Below, in pieces: positions 42,755 to 50,916 of a stretch of 64,000 nt of DNA. The stretch lies in NCBI RefSeq assembly GCF_030657435.1, contig NZ_JAUTWS010000034.1, forward strand, positions 1-64,000. Direction: 5' to 3'. This DNA comes from Paracraurococcus lichenis. GTDB taxonomy: Bacteria > Pseudomonadota > Alphaproteobacteria > Acetobacterales > Acetobacteraceae. The first letter of the stretch is position 1. The number at the start of each line of letters is the position of its first letter. A program made the translations under genes and the position numbers. The notes below the pieces were generated by a model. The model was given only the letters and a program-made list of their open reading frames with translations, was not told the DNA's origin and made no database searches.

Positions 42755-43756
42755 TCATCCGAGCGACTGGCCCGGCGGCATGGAACGTGGCATGGGGTGC
42801 GGCACGGACGCGGCCTCGATGGCCGCAGGCCCGGCCTGCTGCTGCAGCGTCAGTTGCGGTGGCGGCGTGCTGGGTGAGCCAGACCCGCCGAGGCTGCCGT
42901 AGACGCGGATAAAGGCGGTCTGACCGAAGCCGGTGAACCCGTGCGCCCAGGTGGCAGCGAGGCCAGGCAGCTGCTTGGCGACCCAGGCGAGCAGGCCGAA
43001 GACGATGCCGGACAGCAGCAGACGGCCGACATTGGTGATCTCGTTCTGCAGCGTTGCGGCGACTGCGCCCAGAATACGTCGAATGGCGCCAAGCACGATC
43101 GCCAACACGACAATGAGCAGGATCTGCAGTAGAACATTGGCGATGGCTGACCGCAGCCAGCCCCAGGCGAGGAAGCGGGTCCACGGGAAGGCGAACAGGC
43201 CGACACCGAGCGGCCAGAGACCAACCAGCAGCGCCACCATGACGAACGCGGTCAGCCAGATGAAAAAGGCGACTGCGACGCAGCCGAAGGCGAAGATCCA
43301 GTAGAAAACAACCAGCACCGCAAGCGCCCAAGCCTTAAGAGAGAACGTCGGCAGCTTGTTGTAGACGTCAAGTCCAGCCGCCCAAGCTCGGGCAAGGGCA
43401 TCGTCGAAAAGGTCGGCACCGAGCTGGCGATTTCCAACTGCCCCAAGGACCAACCTGCCGACCTCGTTCGAAATTCCATTGAGGAGCAGATTACGTGCTT
43501 GCGGTCCGAGTCCAGCCGCTTCGGTTGCTGCGTAGATTATAACCGAGCCGGAGACCATCATGGCTAGGCTGTCGCCAAGCGGGTTTACCTCGCCACGGAG
43601 AGTAGCCCACACCATTTTTCCGACAACGTAGAGTGTGACACCGGAAACCAAAATCGGTCGCATCCAGCCTTGCAAAGCAGCTACGACGGCATCGACTGCT
43701 TCGATAATGGGCGGTCCGATTCCCTCGAACAGCATCGCGAAGATAGTTAAATCCAT
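42755..43756 (-). CDS. virB6: VirB6/TrbL-type polytopic channel protein
   Basis: 333 aa from ATG 43756, preceded by GGGAGGACGTAGG; the longer open frame upstream overlaps the previous gene and is not used. Five to six membrane helices, including a Trp/Phe-rich segment (VVFYWIFAFGCVAVAFFIW) and WLRSAIANVLLQILLIVVLA, then a Pro/Gln-rich cytosolic tail. Inner-membrane channel subunit of the transfer machine. Confidence 0.88.
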   Translation of the reverse strand: MDLTIFAMLFEGIGPPIIEAVDAVVAALQGWMRPILVSGVTLYVVGKMVWATLRGEVNPLGDSLAMMVSGSVIIYAATEAAGLGPQARNLLLNGISNEVGRLVLGAVGNRQLGADLFDDALARAWAAGLDVYNKLPTFSLKAWALAVLVVFYWIFAFGCVAVAFFIWLTAFVMVALLVGLWPLGVGLFAFPWTRFLAWGWLRSAIANVLLQILLIVVLAIVLGAIRRILGAVAATLQNEITNVGRLLLSGIVFGLLAWVAKQLPGLAATWAHGFTGFGQTAFIRVYGSLGGSGSPSTPPPQLTLQQQAGPAAIEAASVPHPMPRSMPPGQSLG

Positions 43757-43757
43757 C

Positions 43758-44216
43758 CTACGTCCTCCCAGGCTGATGAGCTTGGGGCTTCTGCTGTACG
43801 GATGGCTGCTGCGGAGCCGGAGGTGAGATCCCTCCGCCACGTGCGCGACGTTCAGCTTCCCTGGCCTGCGCACACCAAAGGCGCTCTGCAATTTCTGCCG
43901 ATACGCGTTCGCAAGTTGCGAGATGCTCCCGACGCTCTTCGGGGTTATCAAGCCAATATTTGAGAGACGTTGGAGGCGTAAGATCCCCACGGCTGCGGCG
44001 AGCTTCGCGCGCGGCCGCGATACCCGCGCCTTCGAAAGCCGCCTTACATCGGTCATCGCGTTCGGCTGGACCGGGATGCTCGCGGCAGAGGTCGAGGATG
44101 CGATTGCGCGGGCCGGGGTTGTCCGCGAACCACGTCGCCGATGGCGAGGGCTGCTGGGCCACAGCCGGCACGGCGGCGAGCAGCAGGGCGGTGAGCGTCG
44201 TGGTGCGCCGGCTCAT
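43758..44216 (-). CDS. EexN-like entry exclusion protein with two repeats
   Basis: 152 aa, overlapping the virB5 stop (ATGA). Signal peptide 1-21 (cut at AVA-QQ). Two related units follow: WFADNPGPRNRILDLCREHP (about 29-48) and YWLDNPEERREHLATCERV (about 87-105), both of the EexN pattern W/Y-x2-NPxxRxxxLxxC. EexN proteins sit in the periplasmic face and block uptake of the same plasmid; most have one unit and a lipobox, whereas this one has two and an ordinary signal. The tail is Pro/Gln-rich. Assignment by motif and operon place. Confidence 0.65.
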   Translation of the reverse strand: MSRRTTTLTALLLAAVPAVAQQPSPSATWFADNPGPRNRILDLCREHPGPAERDDRCKAAFEGAGIAAAREARRSRGDLTPPTSLKYWLDNPEERREHLATCERVSAEIAERLWCAQAREAERRARGGGISPPAPQQPSVQQKPQAHQPGRT

Positions 44217-44959
44217 TGCAGGTAACCCCTGGCGCGGAGCCGCTGCAGTTCTTCGTCGATACTCTGCTGCAGTCGCTCGGTGCCCTGCTGCTCGCGCATC
44301 GCAAGTTGCTGCTGCCCGAAGGTCTGCACGGCAATCGCCTGCACGAGCTGGTTGTTGGATTGTGCGTTAGCTGCGGTGAGCTGGGCGGTCAGTGCCTCGC
44401 GCTCGGCCGGTGTGCGGGCGGCTGCGATCTGTACCTGCAGCGCCATGATCTGCGGCGCCCGGTCCGCGGCCGAGGTGTAGAGCTGCATCGCCGCGGCCTG
44501 CGTGCCGGCGGCGCCGTTCCGAAAGCGCTCCATGGCCCCGCACAGCCAGGAGCCGTTGTTGCATTGGTAGACGGAGAGGTTCTGGCTGTTGGTCGCGAAC
44601 AGGTTGCCGATCTGGCCGATCATGCCTTGCGCACCGCCATAGCCGCCCATGAGGGCCTGCAGCGCGTAGGGGTTCACCGGCAGCGGGTTGCTGATGCCGA
44701 CCGTCTGCAAGGCGCCCACCGCCGAGCCGAGGTCGCGGATGTTGGTGAAGGCTTGGTAGGTGGCGTTGGCCTGGTAGTAGATCGCCTGCAGCTCGCGCAG
44801 CTGGTTGGCGTACTCGGCCAGCTGTTTGCCGAAGCGCAGCGCCTCCTGCACCTCCGTCGGGCAGGTGACACAGGAAACCGCGATCTGCGCCCGGGCTTGC
44901 CCGTGCGGGAGGAGGCCGAGGGCTGCGCCGACGGCGCCGGCGAGGATCAGGCAGTTCAT
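44213..44959 (-). CDS. virB5: VirB5-type minor pilus protein
   Basis: 248 aa. Signal peptide (cut at ARA-QI, about 24), a CVTCPTEVQ segment, then the long helical VirB5 body (QLAEYANQLRELQAIYYQAN) and a second helix bundle ending LRARGYLQ. VirB5 sits at the pilus tip and contacts the recipient. The 336 bases separating it from virB4 are filled with insertion remnants. Confidence 0.88.
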   Translation of the reverse strand: MNCLILAGAVGAALGLLPHGQARAQIAVSCVTCPTEVQEALRFGKQLAEYANQLRELQAIYYQANATYQAFTNIRDLGSAVGALQTVGISNPLPVNPYALQALMGGYGGAQGMIGQIGNLFATNSQNLSVYQCNNGSWLCGAMERFRNGAAGTQAAAMQLYTSAADRAPQIMALQVQIAAARTPAEREALTAQLTAANAQSNNQLVQAIAVQTFGQQQLAMREQQGTERLQQSIDEELQRLRARGYLQ

Positions 44960-44970
44960 CGGTAGCTCCG

Positions 44971-45300
44971 TGAGAAACCCCGCTGTTTAGGGCGGAGAGG
45001 GATAGCGGATCGCGCGCAGCGCGATGTATGCGATGGCACCATCGGCACCGTGACTTGCCGCTCTCGGCGGCATGCGAGAGCATCGCTCCCGCGTTCCGCT
45101 TGATCGCCATTGGGCGACGGGGCGTGGCTAAAGAGACCGAGTTCCCGCTGTCTGGTCCGCCGCAAGGCGGAGGCCGAAGGGTATCCCAGGCAGTGAATAA
45201 GAGCGGACGTGGTAGCCATCGGCTGCTGCTTTCGCTCGGGGTCGAACATGGCCCTCCTGCGGAGGAAATCCCCGTCGTTCACGGCGGGGAAGATGTTAAG
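44971..45300 (+). pseudogene. two IS200/IS605-type right-end remnants with a tnpB tail between virB5 and virB4
   Basis: At 45205-45290 the plus strand reads FRSGSNMALLRRKSPSF, the same pattern as the tnpB tail beside glmS (LRSGRNVALQRSEI), and ends in the hairpin 45270-45289 (CCCCGTCG/CGGCGGGG) followed by GATGTTAAG, the usual right-end/guide-RNA terminus. A second similar hairpin (AAACCCCGCTGTTTAGGGCGG) lies at 44975-45000 in the same direction. No intact tnpB or tnpA remains. The terminal TTAAG also supplies the complementary strand of the virB4 stop codon. The rest of this 336-base interval holds no gene I can support. Confidence 0.55.
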
Positions 45301-47824
45301 ACGGCTCCTCCTGGACCTGCCGCTGCTGCTCACGCGCGAGCCGGGCGGCGATGGCTTTGCGACGGCGGTGGAACTCTGCCTGGAAGCGGATCGGGTCGGA
45401 CCGGTCCTCCTCGGCCATGCTGTCGATGGCCTCGAGGTTGGCCTCCGAGACGGAGAGGATGGCCAGCGCATCGTCGAGGCCGGCCAGCGGCACGCACTGG
45501 ATGCTGCTGTGGGTGCCCTTACGTAGCAGGAAGGCGCCGGTGCCCTTCTGCAGGCCCATGATCGCGTCGAACTCACCGTCGGTGAGCGAGAGGGCACGGT
45601 AGTCCTCGCGGCGAGCCTTGGGGTTGGAGAAATGCATCTGGTTCGGGAACTGCTCGACCAGCGCGGCTCCCAAGCCGGCCCGCACCGGGTCGGCCGGCGA
45701 TTGCGTGATGAAGACCAGCACGCCGTTCTTGCTGCGGATGGTGCGGCTGATTTTCTCCATGGCCGGCGCGAAGACCGTGCTCTCCATCAGCACGTACCAG
45801 CCCTCGTCCACCGTGATCAGCAGCGGCCTGCCGTCGAGCCGTTGCTCGATCCGGAAGAACAGGGTGAACATGGCGGGCCCACGGGCACGCTCGTTGGCCA
45901 GCAGCCGGGTGGTATCGAAGCAGTTGATGTCGCGGCTCATGTCGACGCGGTCGACCGGAGCGTCGAGCACCCATCCCAGCTCCTCGCCCCAGCACCACTT
46001 ACGCAGCCGAGCACCGGCGCCGTCCGGATGGTCGCCGAGAAAGGCCTGCACTTCGCGGATCCACCGGTGCTCGGGGTGATTCTCCATGACGGTGGCGATG
46101 CCGAGCTCGAGCCGATACTCCTCCTCTGGCGTGATCTCGCAGGTACCGCCCTGGAGGATACAGCCGCGCAGCAGGGTATTGAGGAACTCGCGGGTGCGTG
46201 CCGTGTTGGGCAGCGCCCTCATCGGCGCTAAGGCCGGCTCGCCGTCGCCGAGGATGCTGTAGGACCCGCCCATGGCGAGGGTCAGGGCGTTCCAGCCGCG
46301 CTTGTGGTCGAGGCCGATCCAGCCGCCGCCGTTCTCCCAAACCCGGGCGACGGTGCACAGCGCCAGGAAGCCGGTCGTGCCACTCTTGGCCGAGCCGGTC
46401 CAGCCGGTGACGAGAGTGTTGCCGACCGCACTGTCGCCGGTGCCGTCGTACCAGTGGTAGTGGTAGGGCGTGCCGCCGGGCGAGACGGTGACCGCGATCG
46501 GCTTGCCCCAGCGGCTGAGCCGTGGACCGCGGGCGTAGCCGAGCAGAGGGCAGAAGCCGGCAAAGTTGAGGCTGGTGATGGCGCCGGACCGGGGGTGCAG
46601 CTGGTCGTTGCCCGGCAGCATGGACAGCCAGGTGCCCATCAGGGCGCGGCTCTCCCGGGCAACAGTGCAGCCGGTGGCGCCGAGCAGCTGCCAGGCAGCG
46701 TTGACCACGTCGGAGAGCGGGTTGCTGTCGGGTCGGCCAATGGCGTCCTGGACCGCGCCGTCGAACACGTCGAGCGCATGGGCTGGCAAGCCGGCGCGGG
46801 CCACGGCATCGCGCACCCGGTTCAGGATGCGGTCGTACAGGGCCGAGCCGGTGCCGGCGCGGTCGGCGAAGACGCACAGGGTCATGGCGTGCTCGCCCAT
46901 GACGAACTCGCCGGATTGCAGCTGGTCGGCCGCGAGGACGAGGCCGGCGATCTGGCTGGCCGCCTTGTCGCCGGCCCAGAGCATCTTGTTCTGCTTGCGG
47001 GTGATGATTCCCTGGCCCTCGGCTGGTTCCAGGAAGCGGAAGCTGTGCACGAGCGAGAAGCGGAAGGGCGCGGCGAGCAGCCCGTTCAGGATGCCAGGGT
47101 AGGTTCGGGCCGGGTACTCCCGGAAGGTCAGTCCGGCGGCATAGGTGGTGCTGCCGGGACTGCGGAGTTCGAGGTGCTCGTGGTGCAGCACCACGTCCTC
47201 GGTCAGCACCACATCGCCGGGGCGGCCGCGGGTCATGCCGACCGGCCGCCAGAGGCCGGTGGCGATCAGCGCCGCGGCCTCCAGCACCTCGTCGAAGACC
47301 TGGCGGCCGCCGGGCACCTCTCGCTCGACCAGGCCGAGACGGCGCAGGCCGTAGTCGGCGAGCGAGGCCTGCAGCAGCGTGCAGGCGCGCTCCAGCAGGT
47401 CGAGACGCTCCTGGGTGGTCTGCTCGGCCTGCGACATCCCGGGCACGGCCTTGCCGGCGCGGTACTCGAGCGTGATGAACAGCCGGTTCTCGTACAGACG
47501 TCGGTCCAGCAAGCGGTCGCGGTAGGCGTGGGTCACGTCCTCGATGAAGGGGATCGTGCAGCGCTGATGTGGCCAGGTGGCTGGGTCGGCGTGGGTGCGG
47601 ACAAGGGCCACCTTGATGATGAGGTGGCTATCGCGGAGGTTGCGCAGCACGGTGTTGAGGCCGCTGTGGCAGCGCGCGATGGTGAGCGCGTCGGCGGTGT
47701 CGCCGTGCACCCCGTCTGCCTCGAAGGCGGCATGGACGTGGCCACCGCGCAATAGGCGGGCGGTCGGGGAGAGGGTGTCCTCGATCGGGATCCAGTGCGC
47801 AAGATCGGCGCGGTGCCTAGGCAT
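45296..47824 (-). CDS. virB4: VirB4-type conjugation ATPase
   Basis: 842 aa. N-terminal CagE/TrbE/VirB4 domain and C-terminal RecA-like ATPase with Walker A GWTGSAKSGTT near residue 475 and Walker B LLITVDEGWYVL. A FITQSPADPVR motif and FSNPKARREDYRAL follow. Needed for pilus assembly and transfer. Overlaps virB3 by 8 bases. Its TAA lies within an IS605-like right end, so the native C-terminus may have been altered at the last few residues. Confidence 0.95.
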   Translation of the reverse strand: MPRHRADLAHWIPIEDTLSPTARLLRGGHVHAAFEADGVHGDTADALTIARCHSGLNTVLRNLRDSHLIIKVALVRTHADPATWPHQRCTIPFIEDVTHAYRDRLLDRRLYENRLFITLEYRAGKAVPGMSQAEQTTQERLDLLERACTLLQASLADYGLRRLGLVEREVPGGRQVFDEVLEAAALIATGLWRPVGMTRGRPGDVVLTEDVVLHHEHLELRSPGSTTYAAGLTFREYPARTYPGILNGLLAAPFRFSLVHSFRFLEPAEGQGIITRKQNKMLWAGDKAASQIAGLVLAADQLQSGEFVMGEHAMTLCVFADRAGTGSALYDRILNRVRDAVARAGLPAHALDVFDGAVQDAIGRPDSNPLSDVVNAAWQLLGATGCTVARESRALMGTWLSMLPGNDQLHPRSGAITSLNFAGFCPLLGYARGPRLSRWGKPIAVTVSPGGTPYHYHWYDGTGDSAVGNTLVTGWTGSAKSGTTGFLALCTVARVWENGGGWIGLDHKRGWNALTLAMGGSYSILGDGEPALAPMRALPNTARTREFLNTLLRGCILQGGTCEITPEEEYRLELGIATVMENHPEHRWIREVQAFLGDHPDGAGARLRKWCWGEELGWVLDAPVDRVDMSRDINCFDTTRLLANERARGPAMFTLFFRIEQRLDGRPLLITVDEGWYVLMESTVFAPAMEKISRTIRSKNGVLVFITQSPADPVRAGLGAALVEQFPNQMHFSNPKARREDYRALSLTDGEFDAIMGLQKGTGAFLLRKGTHSSIQCVPLAGLDDALAILSVSEANLEAIDSMAEEDRSDPIRFQAEFHRRRKAIAARLAREQQRQVQEEPS

Positions 47825-48131
47825 CGGCGTGGTCCCGAGGCGGGCGGAGCGGCCGGCCGGCCGGCAGGGACCACAGGACGCCGCCGGCCACGGCGGCCTT
47901 CGTGTTCATCCAGACCCGCCACTCACGGAAGAAGTTCGGGTTGCGGTTGCTGATGGCGCGCAGCGGCAGGTAGGCGATGGCTCCCAGCAACCAGTAGAGC
48001 GGGTGGCCGAGATACATGCCGCCGACACCGGTGCCGAAGACAAGCAGGTACCAGGCCTCCATGGGCAAGCCCATGCGCATCGCCGGTCTGGTGCAGGCGA
48101 GGAACAGGGTGTCCCGTTCCAGGCCGGCCAT
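47817..48131 (-). CDS. virB3: VirB3-type inner-membrane protein
   Basis: 104 aa. Starts MAGLERDTLFLACTRPAMR, the usual VirB3 beginning (xxxDPLFxAxTRPAM), followed by two adjacent membrane helices (about 25-60). Works with VirB4 in pilus assembly. Two bases downstream of virB2. Confidence 0.88.
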   Translation of the reverse strand: MAGLERDTLFLACTRPAMRMGLPMEAWYLLVFGTGVGGMYLGHPLYWLLGAIAYLPLRAISNRNPNFFREWRVWMNTKAAVAGGVLWSLPAGRPLRPPRDHADA

Positions 48132-48133
48132 GG

Positions 48134-48334
48134 CTATTGCGCCTGCATGTAGGAGGTGATCAGGAAGGAGGCGAGCCAGGCCATGAGGCCACTGGCGAAG
48201 GCGACGAAGCCGACGCGCGGTGGCAGGAGTTGCGCGGCGGCGGCGAGAAAGCAGCAGATGACGGCGAGGGTGATGAGCGACACGCCCCAGCCGCCGCGGA
48301 TGAAGGTCAGGACGCCGGTGATGAAGGTCTGCAT
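48134..48334 (-). CDS. virB2: VirB2/TrbC-type pilin, short form
   Basis: 66 aa from ATG 48334 with AGGAG nearby. Two hydrophobic helices (about 18-37 and 42-62) with a short loop (PPR) between, the core of VirB2 pilins, and the right place between virB1 and virB3. Usual VirB2 precursors are about 100-120 aa with a long cleaved leader; here the mature-like part starts almost at the Met and no leader is seen upstream in frame. Confidence 0.75.
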   Translation of the reverse strand: MQTFITGVLTFIRGGWGVSLITLAVICCFLAAAAQLLPPRVGFVAFASGLMAWLASFLITSYMQAQ

Positions 48335-48348
48335 GGCAGGATCTCCTG

Positions 48349-48885
48349 CTAGCGGCCGTAGGTCAGCGTCCGCCCCTGGACCGTGCCGCCGAGGGCAAGG
48401 GTGAACTTATGGGGCGGGAGCGGATCGGAGGGCGGCGGCACAGCGAGCGCAGGCAAACGTCTTTCGGCATTGGACGCACCGGCGGCGAGCACGCGGGCGA
48501 CGTACCCGTTGGCAATGCCGCGCCCAGGGTGGCCGGTGTTGTAGGCGCTCAGGCTGGTCAGCAGCCGGGCGCCGGCGGCGAGGTTGCGGCAGGGGTCGAA
48601 GGCGTCCTCAACGGTGAGGCCGAGCCAGCCGAGGTTGCGGCTGTTGATCTGCATGAGGCCGAGGTCGACGGAACGGCCCGCGCGAAGCAGTGACCGTGTC
48701 TCTGCGACCGCTTCGTCGCGCGTTGCAGGCAGCAGGGTGCCACCGCCCTGGCCGTTGACGCCGATGGCCAGCACATGCAGGCCGCTCTCGGTTCGAGAGA
48801 TGGCGGCCAGCGTCTCGGGTGCTACGCCGGGTGCACAGACGGCAGCCAGCGCGTGGAAGGCCGCTGCGGTGAGGGCGGCGCTCAT
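48349..48885 (-). CDS. virB1: VirB1-type lytic transglycosylase
   Basis: 178 aa. SLT fold with catalytic Glu in AISRTESGL (about residue 33), then GLMQINSRNLGWLG and AYNTGHPGRG, all typical. It opens the peptidoglycan for the transfer channel. No classical signal peptide; export may use the hydrophobic start. First recognised gene of the virB operon. Confidence 0.88.
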   Translation of the reverse strand: MSAALTAAAFHALAAVCAPGVAPETLAAISRTESGLHVLAIGVNGQGGGTLLPATRDEAVAETRSLLRAGRSVDLGLMQINSRNLGWLGLTVEDAFDPCRNLAAGARLLTSLSAYNTGHPGRGIANGYVARVLAAGASNAERRLPALAVPPPSDPLPPHKFTLALGGTVQGRTLTYGR

Positions 48886-48939
48886 CGGAAATCTCTCGGC
48901 GGCGGAAAACGTGGTGCGGACGCGTGCTCTCTGGCGCCG

Positions 48940-49581
48940 CTACGCCTTGGTGTTGTCGCCCGCGGTTGAGTCTCCAGTGTCGTCCGATCCTTCGGAGGAT
49001 GGATCGGAAGGGGTACGTGGTCGCCATCGCGGGCGGAGCGGGTCGAGGCCGAGAACACGACAGATCTCGGCTTGCTGTCGCAGCCGGCGGTCGTTGGGCT
49101 CGTGCAGACAGACTGGACCATGCCAGCCCAGGTCTTCGCGCAGGAACCGCAGCAGGCGGTCGAAGTCACGCCAACTGCGTACGCCACCGCGCCAAGCGGC
49201 AAGGCCGACATATCCACGATGCCAGTTGAGCAGCAGGAAAGGCGTGTATTCGATAACGTCTGGCTCGCCAGGTGGCCGCTGCTCGGCCACCAGCACGCCA
49301 ATAACCCACCCCCCCCGGCGCAGGCCCTCGAGCAGTTCGCCCTCGCGTACTTCGCCCACAGATTCGGCCGCCCCCGCACAGCACGGGGCGGCAGCTTGAA
49401 CCGGACGGCAGAGTTGGCAATCTGCTGGCAGAGAGCGGACGATACGCCATGCAGGTAATATAGGCACAGAACAGACCGGCACTCTTCTAACGATGCCATC
49501 TTGGCACCCGTGCGGCATGCGTTGTGATAGGTAAGAGGCTACGCAAACGATCTCATACCCTGCAACAGGGTCTGGCCGCAC
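48940..49581 (-). CDS. hypothetical protein upstream of virB1, start uncertain
   Basis: Open frame of 213 codons; the convincing part is the C-terminal 130 residues (VREGELLEGLRRGGWVIGVL, IEYTPFLLLNWHRGYVGLAA, FDRLLRFLREDLGWHGPVC), soluble alpha/beta with many Trp and Arg. The N-terminal 80 residues, Cys-rich, may be non-coding; a GTG near residue 85 is a possible start but no clear ribosome-binding site favours it. No family recognised. It could be the first gene of the transfer operon, 55 bases before virB1. Confidence 0.5.
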   Translation of the reverse strand: MRPDPVAGYEIVCVASYLSQRMPHGCQDGIVRRVPVCSVPILPAWRIVRSLPADCQLCRPVQAAAPCCAGAAESVGEVREGELLEGLRRGGWVIGVLVAEQRPPGEPDVIEYTPFLLLNWHRGYVGLAAWRGGVRSWRDFDRLLRFLREDLGWHGPVCLHEPNDRRLRQQAEICRVLGLDPLRPRWRPRTPSDPSSEGSDDTGDSTAGDNTKA

Positions 49582-49927
49582 AAGTTCGCGACAAGTTGTG
49601 CCGACTCTGCATCCTATGCGGGTTCATTCTTGCTTCAGCACACGCTCCCCGTGCGCCCATCCCTTCCCGCCCCGAGCGGTCCTGCGCAGATTACGGAGGT
49701 GTTGCCTATCCGGTTTCTTCGCGCATACTGACGCAGGGTCGGCTCGCGTCATGTATTTCGCTTATGCCGCAGTGGCGAGAGCCGACGTGATGCGTTGCCG
49801 GCACTGCGTGAACAAACTGGCGAGCAATACAAACACACACATCGAGCTGGCCAGGAGCAATAGAAGGCTCATGCGCCGTGGGAGGCATGCTTAGTGGATA
49901 CCGACCGCAACCCGGGCGGGGCCATCG
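49582..49927. other. intergenic; no gene supported
   Basis: About 345 bases between the transfer region and the catabolic genes, of mixed base composition and less GC-rich than the flanks. Short open frames have no family look. It marks the border between two modules. Confidence 0.5.
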
Positions 49928-50905
49928 TTATTCGACAAGGCCACCTGCACCCTGCAGGACTGCCCGCCAGCGCGCCATCTCGGCTTCGAGCAAGGCGCGA
50001 TGAGCTGCCGGCGTCGCGCGTTCCTGCGGCTCCGGCGTGGTCGCCAGATCAGCAAGCCGGGCCACAACGCGCTCGTCGCGCAGCGCGGCCTTCAGGGCCA
50101 GCGAGAGCCGCTCCACCACTGGTGCCGGTGTGCCACGCGGTGCGTACAACCCATGCCAGATGGTGACTTCCAGCGCGGGCAGCCCGCTTTCCGCGGCGGT
50201 CGGCACCTGCGGCAGCACGGGCAGGCGCGCCGAGGTCGTGGCAACAATCGCCTTTACCCGGCCATCCCGGACGTAGGGCAACGCGCTGGTGGTCTGGTCG
50301 CAGGTGAGGTCGATACGACCGGCCATGAGCTCCTTCATCGCGGGGGCCGTGCCGCGAAAAGCAATAGCCGTCATTGGAATGCCGGTCTCGACGCGGAGCA
50401 GCGTGGCGCAGAGGTGGCTGGCAGAGCCGACGCCGGCATGCGCAAAGTTCACCGCTGCGCCTCGGCCTCGGGCCCAGGCCAGCAGCTCGGACAGGCTGCG
50501 GGCTGGCAGGTCCGGCCGGGCAACCAGCACCATCGGCACTGGACTGACCAAACCGATGGTCTCGAAGGCCGTCGCGGGATCATAAGGCAAATTGCGATAG
50601 AGAGCCGCAGAGGTTGCTACGCCGATATTGCCGAGCAGGAGGTTGTAGCCGTCGGGGCGCGCCTGTGCGACATGGGCGGCACCGACAGTACCGCCTGCGC
50701 CAGTGATGTTCTCCACCGTCACCGGCTGACCGAGGGCGCGCGACATAGGCTCGGCGAGGGTCCGGGCTAGCACGTCGGTTGGGCCACCCGCAGTGAATGG
50801 CACGACGAGGGTGATGGGGCGCGCCGGCCAGTCAGGGTCGCCCGCGCCGCCGGTGAGCATCGCTGTCGCGGCCAGGCTTGCGGTCAGCAGGCCCCTTCGG
50901 TGCAT
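49928..50905 (-). CDS. TctC/Bug-family periplasmic substrate-binding protein
   Basis: 325 aa. Basic start and hydrophobic signal (MHRRGLLTASLAATAML), then the Bug fold: WPARPITLVVPFTAGGPTDV, ENITGAGGTVGAAHVA, LLLGNIGVATSAALY and HAGVGSASHL. Binds a carboxylate in the periplasm for a tripartite tricarboxylate-type importer. The TctA/TctB membrane parts are not present in the window, as is common for Bug genes. The MDR oxidoreductase gene lies directly upstream on the same strand (11 bases between them); the likely ligand is an aromatic or related organic acid (inference). Confidence 0.9.
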   Translation of the reverse strand: MHRRGLLTASLAATAMLTGGAGDPDWPARPITLVVPFTAGGPTDVLARTLAEPMSRALGQPVTVENITGAGGTVGAAHVAQARPDGYNLLLGNIGVATSAALYRNLPYDPATAFETIGLVSPVPMVLVARPDLPARSLSELLAWARGRGAAVNFAHAGVGSASHLCATLLRVETGIPMTAIAFRGTAPAMKELMAGRIDLTCDQTTSALPYVRDGRVKAIVATTSARLPVLPQVPTAAESGLPALEVTIWHGLYAPRGTPAPVVERLSLALKAALRDERVVARLADLATTPEPQERATPAAHRALLEAEMARWRAVLQGAGGLVE

Positions 50906-50916
50906 GGCAGTCCTCC

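Noticed and set aside
44971..45300. Complete IS200/IS605 element or active TnpB system
   Set aside because: Only right-end hairpins and a short tail remain; no tnpA, no RuvC motifs.
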